A stretch of DNA of 64,000 nucleotides, taken from contig QVRM01007041.1 in assembly GCA_003439945.1 (NCBI GenBank), positions 1 to 64,000 on the forward strand, written 5' to 3'. Both the position numbers and the translations under genes were made by a program. The notes under the pieces are model-generated. The model saw only the letters and a list, made by a program, of their open reading frames with translations. It did not search any database and was not told the DNA's origin. This DNA comes from Dermanyssus gallinae. Taxonomy: Eukaryota; Arthropoda; Arachnida; Mesostigmata; Dermanyssidae. Shown piece by piece: positions 34,376 to 46,714 of the stretch. The first letter of the stretch is position 1. Every line of letters begins with the position of its first letter.

Positions 34376-36900
34376 TCACGTTTTGAAGACGTTGACGTAG
34401 TTGGAAGATGAGGGCAAGTCGAAACGTCGTCTTAGCTCCTCGACAAATAGGGGGGTGTCCGTGAGGAGATAGACAAGTCGATTGCGGGCTGAAGGATGGA
34501 GGCCCAGGAGGTAAGCTGCCTTCAGACTATTTAAATGCTCAAGGCTGGCTGGGGTGAGATCGTTCCAGATTATTTCGATGCCGTAGGCGGCCATTGGAGC
34601 AATCTCTAGATCGAACAGTCTAAGTGCCGTTGGGATGGACAACAGCTGCGGCTTTCTAATTGTAGTCATTGCTACCAGCGCCTTTCTGCATCTTTCCTTG
34701 ATATGCTGCAAGAAACATCGGTCGTTTGACGTTAGAAGCAGTCCCAAGTAGGGAAACTTACTAACGTAAGGAAGGTCAAAACCGGTCAAACGAAGTCCAT
34801 CGTTAGCAGCTAAGCGCCCGCCTCTTCTAAACTTCATGGCCACTGTCTTCGTTAGATTTACAGTTAGTCTAAGCTCAGATGTGGCCGCGTGAAGTCTGGC
34901 TAGGGCCTGTTGAACCTGAAAGCGACTCTTCCCATAGATGACGAGATCATCTGCGTACAAGATCACCTCTACCAGGCTTCTCAGACCCCGAATTTTCGCG
35001 GGTAGGTCCTTAATAAGGACTGAGAAAAGTAACGGACTCAAGTTGTCGCCCTGCGCCACGCCCGTAGTCTGGATAAAAGGGGGCAATTTGGACACACCGT
35101 CATCTATTCTGATTTTGTTGCCTTGCAGGATGGCCATCAACAGGTTGAGAAGGACAGGAGGGACGCCAACCTCGGACCAGAATTCGCAGAATAATGTCTC
35201 TGGGCGCCGAGTCGAAGGCGGCTTTAAAATCGACGAATACGGCGTACAGGGGTTGGAATCTTGCTTGAGTCTCCCTGATAGCGTACAACAGATTGGCGCA
35301 TGCCGTAATCGTAGAACGATTCTGTCGGAAACCGTGCTGTTCAGTAGGAATAGCGTCAGTCATCTCTAGAAACCGACTTAGTCTTCTGGTGAGCAGCGAC
35401 GAGAGCAACTTGTAACATGTGCTCTTTTTCGCTATACCGCGCCAGGAGTTCAGCTGGGTTGGGTCACCTTTACCTTTAGGGATGACGAGCAGTGTAGCAT
35501 CGAGCCATTGGGACGGGATAATGCCAGCACGGAGGCATTCGTTGAACGTGCCGTCCAGCATGAAGCAAAAATAGATGCGTTCTTTAGATGCTCGTTCCTC
35601 ACTTGATCAGGGCCCGCTGCTTTGTTGTTCTTTACACCCTGGAGAGCGAGAATCACGTCTTCCACCGTGAAGGCGGTCTCTAGACGCTGTCTTTCGCTGA
35701 GAGTGACCTCATACCAGGCCGCGTCGATCAACCAGGGTTCTCTGGGTACAGAGTCGCTGGCCCTAAACATTCCTGCGAAGTGATTGATTAATTGCGAGGA
35801 GTTAAGCGGGCAGGGAGTGAGGCCACTACGAATGCGCCATTTATGAGTAGGTGCTCTGCCTCTCGGAGGAGAGAAGTTTCAGATTTCTCGAGGTACTTTA
35901 ATCGTTGAGTGACGTAAGTTTTTTTACATATGGTCTTGAGATAGGCAGCCAGCGGTGTCATAGTGGGGTAAGCACTCGCCAGGTGCCTTGCTGCATTTTG
36001 AGCTCTTTTTGCCAGGACACAGAGTCGATCGTACCACGGACGTGAGTTCGGTCGGCAGTGCACTGGGGTGTCTGAAGACTTTATAATATCTACGAGCTGT
36101 TGAGCGTACGTCTCAACATCAAGCTTTACTGGTACGGGTAGAACTTCATGAACGCGCCGGTGGAGCGCATCCCTACTTAGGCTTCGTGGCAACGGCCTTT
36201 CCCTATTGTTAAACGACACCAGAGATTGTAGTTGAAGGTCTATTGCAACTGGAATGTGCGACCTGATATGGGCACCCTCTTTTAGCGAGTGATTAGTCCC
36301 GACGAATTTCACCTTGTTGACCTTCACGTTTGTTGCAAACACGTCAATTACAGAGCTTCCATTGTGATTGATAAAAGTTGGGACAGTAGGGGGACTGATG
36401 ATCCAGCATCCGAAGTCCGATAGCGTTTCTCTAAGGGCTATCGTGCGGCTCGAGGTGGGCCGATCTAAGCGAGCGTTAAAGTCTCCACAGACTACGAGCG
36501 GAACTGCGGCAGGCACTCCGCGTAAGCCGGTAAGAAGCTTCTCCACCATAGTCAAAGTCGACTCCTTTTCGGGAGGACGAACATATGCCACCACGATGCT
36601 TATACTCTGGTTATATAGAGCAATGACGTTTTCTTCGGCGAGTGCAACATGGAGGTCCCCGACTCGATGATTGCAGAAGGTTGATACTCCACCGCTGGGC
36701 CGGCCATAGGTCTTATTATTGGAGTACCTGACCGTGGAGCCGTCAGAGGCAAACTTAAGGAGCGATTTGAACACAATGCAGTATCACCGCTTGTTAAAAA
36801 AATGGCTCAGATGAATACCCACGCGTATAACTATGTCCTGGCGCCTAGAAAAAAGTTTCTATGCTGATGATGTCTGTAAGGTTTGCGAATTTAAAGAAAC
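34376..36900 (-). pseudogene. Endonuclease-reverse transcriptase non-LTR element (family D)
   Basis: Nearly complete second ORF of a non-LTR element on the minus strand, spread over four frames: 35788-36774 holds the APE-type endonuclease (VVCGDFNARLD, SSVIDVFATN, RSHIPVAID) and linker; 35450-35770 holds KNNKAAGPDQVRNEHLK; 35100-35561 holds WLDATLLVIPKGKGD, EQHGFRQNRSTI and VFVDFKAAFDSAPRD; 34376-35140 holds GVAQGDNLSPLLFSV, the catalytic YADD (34946-34957) and the thumb (FPYLGLLL). Endonuclease and RT catalytic boxes look preserved, so the damage is mainly frameshifts and loss of the endonuclease N-terminus. The structure is EN-RT; the exact clade is not certain. Confidence 0.85.
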
Positions 36901-37829
36901 GAGGTGTTTGAGGACTCCGAGGGTTTTCATGGTGTCTTAGATAAACAATTCGTTAAATTTGCGTTCAGTAAACTGCGAACGGCATGCGATCGACTAATAC
37001 AAATTTTCCTACTCCGTACTTCCTTCTCAGCCTGCAGGTGAACTCCCATATTGAGATGGTGCTGGGGGATTGAATTGTCTTACTTCCGCGACGTAATTAT
37101 AACGATAGTAGAACAGTTGTTTATCGAGGAGCCCCAGCTTGACTTTTAGACTCAGGCTATTATTTTGGTATTAAAATGTTACTCTAAGCTGCCCCGCACT
37201 AGTGGCATAAATGTCATAAGTAGAGAACTGCATAAGGCCACTCCTAGACGAGACCGGTCTAGAAGAGTTAAAATGCGACCTAACGAGGAAAAGGAGGATC
37301 TTCTATCCGCGACAAGTACAACACCAGGAGAAACGTGTTGTCAGCATAAGTGGGTAACTCTTCTATTCGAGAGACAGTTAAACGGTTTACTCCGCTTGGT
37401 TTACAATGAAACTGCAATAACCTGCCTTAGAGCAGTGTCAGCTAGGGGCGCACAGATCTGGCTTCACAATGTTCGCTCCTCTGGGTACATGGCTTCACGA
37501 TGTTACTATATTGGTGTCGGCCTTCGACTCGGCGCAACGTTCGCAGAGCCTCATTAATGCCGATATGAGAACAGGTAGACGCTAGGGCCTGGAGTCCCCA
37601 AGACGAAAAGATTGCTAAATCGAATCTGCGCTTACCTGACTAAGAGCGCAGGAAATACAATTTCAAGAGAGGAAACGGATCTCCATTAACCAAACGAGGC
37701 TGCGCAGCAGCCGTAGTAGGTTCGTTGGCAAAATGAGTCTGGCCCATACTACGGACCTGGGTTAGTCCAGGGTTAGGCCACCTGGAATAACCCTGGATAC
37801 GTGATATACGAACAGAGTCTTCAATGTTA
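36901..37829. other. Unrecognised sequence
   Basis: About 930 bases. A 130-codon frame at 37165-37557 has no family motif that I can name. Confidence 0.35.
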
Positions 37830-38085
37830 GTGAACAACGTATTAGGTTGATCCATAAGTCCGTTCGTATTTTTCACCCACGTTTGAAGACACATGTCGTT
37901 ACAACAAAAAGCTTTTATTGAATGCTGTATTACCCATTTTGTTCAACTACCTTAGCCCAACGTTTAGGCAAGTTCAAGATTCCATTCCTCCAGAAGGTGG
38001 AGTCCTGACTTTCTAAGTAATGGTCTATATAAGTTTTAATACCCTTTAAAGAATCGAATAATTCACCATAAAGGGCATTTACAAA
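37830..38085 (-). pseudogene. mariner (mellifera-type) transposase C-terminal part and TIR
   Basis: On the minus strand FDSLKGIKTYIDHYL then FWRNGILNLPKRWAKVVEQNG is the characteristic C-terminus of mellifera-type mariner transposases, followed by a stop and a terminal-repeat-like end at about 37830 (TTAGGTTGATCCATAAGT on the plus strand). It picks up where the relic at 41628-42340 leaves off, so the two are probably halves of one element. Confidence 0.6.
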
Positions 38086-38429
38086 ACACCGGCAATGTTG
38101 GACAATACATGGATGGAACCGCTCTTCGAGCAACGACACGTTCTAACCCGTAACTCCGCCCATGGGTTCCACCACAAACTGTGCCACCGCACTGGGTTCC
38201 ATACCTCTTCCGATGAATGTTGCTGCAAAATTTGCGGCCTTGTCTGCATTAAATATCGTCATGAATGTCGGTTAGTGCCAGCTATCGGGGCGTTAGGTCG
38301 CTAACATTTTCCGGACATGCATATACAACATATTCTATACATGCCCAAGATTAACGGAAACGAATGCCGTTTCCGAGATTTACTGAATACGTGTAATGTA
38401 GTGTAATCAACAATACCTAAGGGTGATGC

Positions 38430-38430
<1 letters not shown>

Positions 38431-38509
<79 letters not shown>
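38431..38509. repeat. (TAA)n microsatellite, left
   Basis: About 26 repeats of ATA/TAA. Confidence 0.95.
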
Positions 38510-38511
<2 letters not shown>

Positions 38512-39000
38512 CGTCTATTCGTGTGTGTGCAGGATGGCGAACCTAAGAAGTGACATGCCGGAGTGATGCCTGTAACTCAGTGATCGGTTTGGTGTACTGT
38601 GTGTGACTATGCGACAGAGGCTCGAGCAGCCATGAGGCTGTTAAGATCCACACGAAATGGTGAAGCAAAACGAAACCATTCGCGTAACGGTCCGTAGGCT
38701 CCCAGCGGCACGCCGCTGCCATTTAAATTCGATTTCTAACGGCTGCTCAGCTAAATTTGGAACGTTGGAACAGCTAATCTACAAAGTGGCGCCAACAGTG
38801 ATTTCAACAACTCATCGCGCGACAGCCACAGCAACCACTTTGTCATCACTAGAGAACCAGCAACAATACCACATAATAATGTTAATTAATAAGATAGTGA
38901 TAGATAATAAGATAACATATAATGTTATTGTTCGTAATAATGTAATTATAATGTCATGGAATATTAATGCAATAACCATGTCTATAATAGTAATGTTAAC

Positions 39001-39029
39001 TAATTAATAATAATAATAATAATAATAAT
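39001..39029. repeat. (TAA)n microsatellite, short
   Basis: About nine TAA repeats immediately upstream of the RLE retroelement coding region. Confidence 0.9.
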
Positions 39030-39049
39030 CAGAAAACTACGAGTAAACC

Positions 39050-41484
39050 ATGAGCTCCCTACCTTCAGCCCATACAAACCCCGATCAACCCCAACTACGA
39101 TCACAACAGTCATATACCTGCGAAATATGCAGGAAGTCCCTAAGGTCACTCCGGGGCTTGCGTATGCATACGACACGTCTCTATCCGGCAGATACCCGGC
39201 CTCCACTCAGTCAACCCTTGAGAGACACGTCGTCGCCTGCGTCGCTTTCGGCACAAGACGACCCGAACATGCCATCTGATACGACCCTCGACTCAATTAC
39301 GCTAATTCGTTCTCTGGCCCGGGTGCATCGAAACATTAAACTAGTCAAAGTGATACCCAGAGGAGTTAGCGAAATATGCTGCGCAGCATACGCTGAAGCA
39401 CTTTCCAACACAAGGAAAGACAACGCGTCCTGGGAGAAGCTTCTAATAATGCCAATACTCTTGCTACGCATCCCAGCACTGAGAAACAATGATCGGTCAT
39501 TATGCCAAATAATCAGGAAGAACGTTACTGAATCGCGGTGGAAAACACTCGCAAGTCTCTTAGACGAGTGTAACCGTAACATTATACAGTACGACTCATC
39601 ACTTGATACAGATCACGACAGGGAGAAGATGGCAGAGCGCAAATTAGCTGAAGGTGATGTACGTTCCGCCGCACGGATCCTTCTTTCGACCGACTCTTTT
39701 GCACCATTTAACGATCACACGGAGCAGGAGTTAAGAAAGAAGCACCCCGCTCCATTAGCAGACGCAAGCGAACGCCTAGGATCCCTCCAGGCACCAGTAA
39801 CAACAAGAGGACACACCGTATATCATAAATTGATTGTTGACGCCGTCCGATCTTTCGCCGTAGCATCTGGACCTGGATGGGCTGCGTCCCCGACATCTCC
39901 GGGACATGCTTGACAACTCAGTACCCTCATCCGGGAGACTTCTGGAAGAAGTTTGCTCTCTGGTGGCCTCGGCACTAAACGGCAGCCTGCTTTCTTCTTG
40001 CCTGACGACCTTTTACGGGGCAAATCTTACGACCCTAAAAAAGAAGGACGGTTCAATCAGACCTATAGCATGTGGCCTTACAATCCAAAGGCTTGTAGCA
40101 AAGGTGGCCATCGCGATCAGTAAGGGATCCATAACAAAAGCTTTAGGACCAAGGCAAGTAGGGGTTTCTATAAAAGGAGGCGCGGAGGCAGCCGTTCACG
40201 CTGTACGAGCATACATCGAAACAGACGGTCCCGGAAGTTATTGGGGCTCCACAAAGTATTTACAAGACCTTAACAGAAAAACGCCGGGCGTTGCTGCAGA
40301 CACGGCCTCGTTTGTTGGCCATGCACTCACAAGCTGCACTATGTCTTTGGAGATATAGTTTAGGTTGCCCGAAATTCAACTACACATTGCGCACCTCACC
40401 GACAAGCCAATGTCCCGACGCCCTGCAAGCGTATGACGACTCTACGAGAGACATACTGAGTGGAGTCCTTAACATCGATTTCACGGACGATACGTGGCGA
40501 AGAGCAAGCCTCCCCATAAGAGAAGGTGGACTGGGTGTTCGATCAGCAGTTGAATTGGCACCCATATGTTACGCAGCGTCTGTGCTAAAATTCAGCCCGC
40601 TGGCAGAGGCGCTAGTCGACCCGAGTGCTCACCACCGGCTGCACATAGCTAAGCAGGAGGCAGAGTCGCTTGTCAAGCTGAAGTTGGATCCAGGTCCTTG
40701 GGAGAAACGTGTAACGCAAAGAGTGCTTGATAACTACAGATGTAAAGTTATAGCCCGTGAGATCACCGAAAGCCTTGAGTCTTCTACGGAGAAGGCAGTC
40801 TTCTTGGCCGCACGAGACACCTTCAGCTGTGGATTCCTTAGGGCTCTCCCGTCGCCACAGCTCGGCATCATGCTGGACAACGTCTCATTCCGCATGGTGT
40901 CGGCTCTCAGAATCGGCGGGTCGATATGCGAACCACATATTTGCAAGGCCTGTGGAAAACCAGTAGAGAAGAATGGCCTCCACCCGTTGAGCTGCATCAA
41001 GAGCCAAGGTCGGGCTCCCAGGCACACAGAAATAAATGCAGTGATTCAAAGAGCTCTCCGGAGGGCGGGAATACCTAGCATGCTGGAACCCAGACTAGGA
41101 CTTCATGACGATAAAAGGCCCGACGGTGTCGCTATTCCGCCGTAGAAAAAAGGCAAATGCCTGGTTTGGGATGCGACAGTCTCCTGCACAGCCGCACCGT
41201 CTTATATGTGCCACAGCTCTACCGAGGCGGGATGGGTGGCCGAACAAGCAGAGAAAGAAAAGTGGCGTAAATACACAGAGTTAGGGTCTAGATACAATTT
41301 CGTGCCGATTGCAATGGAGATAATGGGCCCAGTCAGCAGAAGAACAAGGACATTTATTAAAGACTCAAGTGATCGAATACAAGCAAACACCGGAGATGCA
41401 CGCGAAGGCGACTTTCTGAGGCAGCTGCTTTCATTGGCAGTTTGCAGAGGAAACGCCGCGTCGATATTAGGTGCGATGGGCTGA
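39050..41484 (+). pseudogene. RLE-type non-LTR retrotransposon protein with palm deletion
   Basis: Single-ORF retrotransposon with a restriction-like endonuclease. From ATG 39050 there is a degraded zinc finger (YTCEICRKSL to RMH; the last His is missing), a long N-terminal region, then in the next frame (39906-40358) the RT fingers (LKKKDGSIRPIACG, LGPRQVG). The catalytic palm (the FKNAFNS-type and YLDDG-type boxes) is absent: sequence jumps near 40235 straight to the thumb (CPKFNYTLRTSPT, 40370 on). The C-terminal part has CKACGKPVEKNGLHPLSC and the PD-(D/E)xK nuclease core KRPDG with VWDATVSC. Lesions: frameshifts near 39905 and 40325 and TGG to TAG at 41143-41145. It is flanked by TAA arrays, recalling the R4/Dong group, but clade placement is an inference. 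Confidence 0.8.
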
Positions 41485-41555
41485 CGACAGCAAGAAAGAA
41501 ACTATAAAATAATAAGGATACACATTCACACCTCACAACTGTATTGCTCTAAGGC

Positions 41556-41609
<54 letters not shown>

Positions 41610-41624
41610 TAATAATAATAATAA
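41556..41624. repeat. (TAA)n microsatellite, right
   Basis: TAA array between the RLE element and the N-terminal mariner relic. Confidence 0.95.
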
Positions 41625-41627
41625 TGA

Positions 41628-42340
41628 AGGGAACTTTCAAGGGACCGAAACTGATGATAATCCGATGAAGCAAGGTCAGCACTACATGCAGGATGTGACA
41701 AAATAAATCATCCAAATTCCATTAACTCTTTAATGGTTTCGTTTTCGTTTGGTTGCAACAACTCATAAAAGAATACCCCCTTCGCATCCGAGCAAACACT
41801 TAGCATAATTTTTCTTGTATAGGATCCGGGCTTGGCAAGTGCTAAGCCCGGATCCCATAGCTTGGGGCTTACTCCCTTTTTAATCTATGTCCTTTTGCGG
41901 AAAACGCTCTTATAGTATACACTTCTCCCCTGTTACTGTGATGCGGAGAAAGAAACGATTCCTTTTTTAAGACTTGATCGTAAACTAGCACACGGTTCTC
42001 CAGTTGTCGACTGCTAAGTGAGTGCGACCCCATACATCCAACTTGCTGACGAATTGAACGGACGTCTACGTTTTACTTCGACAGTGGTCACGATCTCGCG
42101 CAGCGAGAGGTGTAGGTCTCGTTTAACCACTGTTGTTAATGCGACCGTGCCCAAGGTGAAAGGCCACCCGGGCCGGTCTCGGTCGTTAGCGTCGAAGTCG
42201 TCGTTTCTAAATCGGACAAACCACTTTTGAACTGTCTTATCTGTCTTATCTGTTACTGCCTTTCCGCCATACGCTTGACATATCTTAGTTACGACTTGGG
42301 TTGCAATCTTTCCATTCCGGAAATAAAATAGCATTCATTT
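41628..42340 (-). pseudogene. mariner (mellifera-type) transposase N-terminal and central part
   Basis: Minus strand. The start (MLFYFRNGKIATQVV, ATG at about 42334) and VQKWFVRFRNDDFD are the first helix-turn-helix; LREIVTTVEVK is the second. After a deletion come LALAKPGSYTRKIMLSV and GVFFYELLQPNE, then ADLASSDYHQFRSLESSL with the third catalytic Asp, ending at 41628 next to a TAA array. The second catalytic block (HQDN) is deleted. The C-terminal remainder lies 3.5 kb away at 37830-38085. Confidence 0.75.
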
Positions 42341-42368
42341 TTTATATATAAGTATTAGAACTTTTCTA

Positions 42369-42372
42369 CTGA

Positions 42373-42468
<96 letters not shown>
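42369..42468. repeat. (CT)n followed by (TA)n
   Basis: Compound microsatellite just upstream of the mariner relic's start. Confidence 0.95.
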
Positions 42469-42469
<1 letters not shown>

Positions 42470-42844
42470 CCGTTTGACTTACCATTTGGTAGCAAATAAA
42501 ACACTTCCAGAACACCAATAAGCTATCAAGTCACGACTATATTGTATCCATAAATCATTTTCAACTAAAACAGAAAAACTAGAAACAGTCAAAGCCACAT
42601 TTTCTGGATGCTGCGAAATTAGCCTCTATGCCTTTTTTTTTCATATATCTTATATGTATCTTCTATATATAGTTTATATACCTAATGTTACCTAAAACAA
42701 ACATGCTGGTACACCTATGGTTCTTCCTAATAGCCCTTGTGGCAGCACGACCACCGACTGGCAGTCGTAAAACGGGCGACTTTCACAGTATACAACAGCC
42801 ATGACTAGCGCACTAACTCCTAGACCATGCCTGCTCTTACAAGC

Positions 42845-42854
42845 ATATATATAT

Positions 42855-42916
<62 letters not shown>

Positions 42917-42948
42917 ATAAATAAATAAATATATATATATATATATAT
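42845..42948. repeat. (TA)n array with TAAA block
   Basis: AT array near the left end of the first cluster-2 ML segment. Confidence 0.95.
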
Positions 42949-43315
42949 GTTGTGAGTCAACACACAACAGCCTATCATCTGGTAGCAAAGCCGTACAACG
43001 GAATATTTCTTGAACAAATGGGCTATGAGGGAGTCACGACGTTATTGTCTCCATAAATCATTTTCAAGTAAACTAATATAAGCAGAAACGCTCATGGACC
43101 ACTTATTGAGGCTCTCTGCTATGTGTGCGCCTCTCTGTCCATCCTAAAGCGAGAGTTGCAAGAGCGAGCGGCTGGCCACGGTCATTCGCGGCCTAGTAGC
43201 ACAGAACGTTCTACTACCTGCTTACGTCTATGAGCTATATACGTATATATACTGCGAATAATAGTAATACTAACTACAAACCGAGCTGCAAACAGTGGAC
43301 GCCCCCAAGATCGTC

Positions 43316-43805
43316 ATGGCACCGAAACGTGGGTTGAGAAGAGTCGCTGCGGTACCAGCAGAGCGCGCGCTGGCCACGATCGTTGTTCTTGCCGCCGTCT
43401 GTGTCGCAATCGTTCGAGGCAGTCCATTTAAAAGCTGCGGCGGCTCCGCGAAAAATCACCGCAGTTGACATCGAGAACTGTCCGAGCAGTGCAAAAAGTT
43501 GCACCGTCCATAAAGGTGCTGCATTCAAAGTACAAGTAACGTTTAAGCCTGCCAAGGACGCAGTTAATGCTACACTGCATAAGGCCGTAATCATCAACAA
43601 CGTTACAAAAAAACTCACGCCATGCGTGAGCGTCTGCAATGCAGGGCTTAAGTGCCCTCTCCATAAGAACGTCCCGGCCACCTTACAGTACACAGGACAT
43701 GTGCCCAAGGACAGTCCAAAAGGGAAACTGTTTGGTCAGTTGAGCTTGACTGACAGTGCCGGCAGCCTGATCCTGTGCGCTCAAAGTCCCATTGAAGTAG
43801 CGTAG
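43316..43805 (+). pseudogene. ML-domain (NPC2-like) gene, cluster 2 copy a, one frameshift
   Basis: ATG 43316 opens a signal-peptide frame (hydrophobic core LATIVVLAAVCVAIV, then RGSPFKSC), but a run of five A at 43451-43455 (one more than the paralogues imply) shifts the frame into a stop a few codons later. The ML domain continues in the next frame to the TAG at 43803-43805: DIENCPSSAKSC, FKVQVTFKPAKDA, CVSVCNAGLKCPLHKN and LILC. Apart from that base the gene would give about 163 residues with signal peptide and the usual cysteines. AATAAA occurs at 43903 and 43919. A sequencing error in the A run is possible. The expected role is secreted lipid binding. Confidence 0.8.
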
Positions 43806-43918
43806 CGGCCAAAAAACGTCGGTCTGCGTTGTGGAACAAACTGCGTTGAAGGCGAGAAACACTATGTTGTGTAGCTACCGTCAAGCCATATTTAACCCAA
43901 ATAATAAATAGTAGTCAC

Positions 43919-43924
43919 AATAAA
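43919..43924 (+). terminator. Polyadenylation signal AATAAA, copy a
   Basis: CACAATAAAATG context about 115 bases after the stop; conserved in copies c and d, mutated to AGTAAA in copy b. Confidence 0.5.
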
Positions 43925-44305
43925 ATGTTTTTTGCCGTACGCTTTATTCGCTAGTGTTTATTAATTTACTTGCTTATTATTTGCTTCATCACACATAGAC
44001 TAGAATTTTTTGAGCATACGTGCATGCGCTTAGGTCGTTTTGGTTTTAATTATAGCCTAGCATGACGTGTCACGCGCTGCTATTGCAGTGTTGGGCATCA
44101 TTTGAAGATCTTCCACAGGTTGTCGGAGAACGTTAGTGTATGGTAGTTACGCTAGACATAAAGGTAACAACCCCCCCCCCCTCCCTCCTTCCCCCACAGA
44201 AACTACGAGGAGACCGATAATGCGAGGATGATCTGCCATACACGTGTCAGCTTATAACACACACATAAGAATTCCGAAAGAAAAAAAAAAAATACTGCCC
44301 AAAAT

Positions 44306-44515
44306 TCAAGCACAAGACAAACAATCGTAGCGTAGCCGCTTCCCTAAGGCAATCGAAGCTGCGAGGGACGTGTTTCTTAATAATCGTTTTAAAGAACTAG
44401 GCCGTGACTGCTTTAAGATCCGGAGATTTATCAACAAAACCTGTGGTAGAGGTGAGGAATAGTCATCCATATGAACCCTTAAACGACACGAAGAAGATAG
44501 CTGGCAAGAAAAAAA
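44306..44515 (+). pseudogene. Family A retroelement linker fragment (left part of an interrupted copy)
   Basis: Reads NNRFKELGRDCFKIRRFINK and further residues typical of the region between endonuclease and RT in Jockey-type elements. It matches 52285-52480 closely and resumes at 46715 after an insertion. Confidence 0.6.
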
Positions 44516-46714
44516 AACCAACGACAATGCGACCCATTACAAATGCCATGTTGCGGTTTTCTCTATATTCTCTGTAGTTTTCTAAAATTTGTGTACTGAA
44601 CGGTATCTTGTCCAGTATTAAATCTTCTACTAGTGTGCGTTCGTGGCATAGTTCTAGTGCAAGCGTTGCCGATGTGTTCTTAGGCAAGCCTAACGTGCGC
44701 TTTATGAAATAAAATTTTATTTTATCTATGTTTTTAAGGCCTGACATTGTAAGCTAAGGGGCAATTGCGTGAAGGCAGTATCCTACTATAGGAACAATTT
44801 TTATTCTAAACAATTTTAGCGCGATGTGCAGTTCTATGTCAGTAACGTCTCCCACTAGAATGGTAGCCGCGGTGGCCTTGCTACGCATTTCTATACGTCT
44901 GCTGAATGACAGCCGGGGGGTCACTGTTATTCCTAGATAGCAGAAGTGATTGACGAGTTCAATATTTACTCCCCCTATCTTAATGCACCGATCATCTGCA
45001 GCGTATAATCTGCCTCTACTAAATCGTAGTACTTTTGTTTTGGCGATGTTAATTGTCAGTTGATTTTGTTGGCACCAAATTGAGGCTTCCTTTAGATAAA
45101 ACTGCAGGTGGTTTCGTGTCCTTGCAAGCACTATTAAGTCGTCGGCATAAAATGCATGTATCTCTTTTACGTTTCTGAGGGCGTCCGCCAAGCCAGCTAT
45201 ATACAATATAAAGAGGAACGGGCTTGCGGAGTCACCTTAGACGACCGCTACTGATCTGCTGACATAATGAGTCCCGTTCTTGATAGTAATTAAGTTCACT
45301 TGCAGCATGTCACGTATTAGATTATACATAATTCCCTCTATAGAGTATTGGGTTCGAAGTACGTTTAGGAGTTTGTTTCTTCTAACGTAGTCGAATGCAG
45401 TTTTAAAATCGATAAAAGCGGCATATGTCATCTTTTCTTGATCTTGGCGGGTCTTTACATGGTCTAAAAAAAAGGCAACGGCATCCGACGCAGATCGTCC
45501 TTTTAGGAATCCGATGTTGCTCGGATGGTAAATCTGGGCCTACGGCGTCATATAAGCGTTCTACAACAAGTGAAGTTAAAATGTTATAAACGACGCTAAT
45601 AAGTGCAATTCCGCAGTAGTTGGTTGGGTCGGTTGCTTCACCCTTCTTTTTGTAAATTGGCTGCAAGAAACTTTTTCTCCATTCTTCCGTTATTTTGCCG
45701 CAGCGTAGACATGCGTTATACAATTTGGTTAATGGCGGGCACAGAAAACGGATATTTGTTTTAATATGTTCATACACAATTTGATCTGGACCCGCCGATT
45801 TATCATTTTCCTTGGATTTAATTACATTGGCGACCTCTTCTTCTTTAAATGCTCGATAATCACAAACGTTCTCCCTCGGAGGTAGTAGGAGGTTACCATC
45901 GTATAGGCGCGTAAAATGTATCCACTCATCGTCATTGATTAATGGGTTTGGTGGAGTGGGTCGTTTTGGGAGAAGTATCCATGGTTTTGTAGCGCTCTGT
46001 TGTACGCGTGTCACACGCTGAAAGATCTCATATGCTTGTCTCTTTTTTGCTTAATCTTTTTAAAATTCCGTTTCATGTCCGCAAGTCGTTGTGGGCCTCT
46101 GGGCTAATATCCGTGTGACTGCAAATTGTGTATTTTATGACTTTGCATTGTTCATCAGACCATGGTTTGTGCGCAGTGGGTTTGTGTAGTGCTTCCGTGC
46201 GCATGAAATCTGTATTGCCCACCGGATTGCTTTTTCAGTGACATTGATATCGTCTGTTGGCTGAATAGGTTGTAGTGCTTGCTGTAATATCTGGGGGTCA
46301 GGGAGCGGCTAAGGGTGTGCACTGAGAGTGCATTGGGCCTGTGGGTTCGGTGCAAATTGAACGTTATTTTGAAGTGTTTTCGATGCGCTGAGGGCGTTGA
46401 GTGCATCTCGCTAATGATTAATTGTGGCTGCTGTGCTGAGGTTAGTACCAAATCGATCGCACTTCTTCCATTCCAGCTGACGTACGTAGCCTCGTGTTTG
46501 TTGTTTTCAATCTGCAATCCAAGCTCATGTATTCCTGATATAAAAGCTGCGCTTTGTGCGTTATCTTTTAATAGATCGCAATTAAAATCGCCCCCTATAA
46601 CAATATGCTTACTTGTATTAAAACAATAGCTCATTGCGTGTCCAATGTCATGTATTACCTCTGCGGGTTGCCTATCTGGTGGACTATAGATACATATCAG
46701 GTATTTACATTTCC
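44516..46714 (-). pseudogene. Endonuclease-reverse transcriptase non-LTR element inserted in family A
   Basis: Minus-strand EN-RT element in at least five frame segments. 46155-46634: endonuclease (IVIGGDFNCDLL, SAIDLVLTS). 45403-46014: linker and RT fingers (SAGPDQIVYEHIK, WRKSFLQPIYKKKGEATDP). 45237-45431: AAFIDFKTAFDYVRRNKLL. 44754-45206: the catalytic FYADDLIVLAR and NQLTINIAKTKVL. 44463-44747: C-terminal domain. The EN and RT catalytic boxes are still visible, so decay is mostly by frameshift. It resembles family D at 34376 in domain order but not closely in sequence. Its two ends coincide with the break in the family A copy. Confidence 0.8.

Noticed and set aside
38431..38509. Direct repeats that might suggest a CRISPR array
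   Set aside because: They are a plain trinucleotide microsatellite with no spacers, in eukaryotic DNA.
39050..41484. Calling the RLE element an R2 or Dong outright
   Set aside because: The palm used for clade assignment is deleted and the TAA flanks alone do not prove target choice; only the RLE class is supported.
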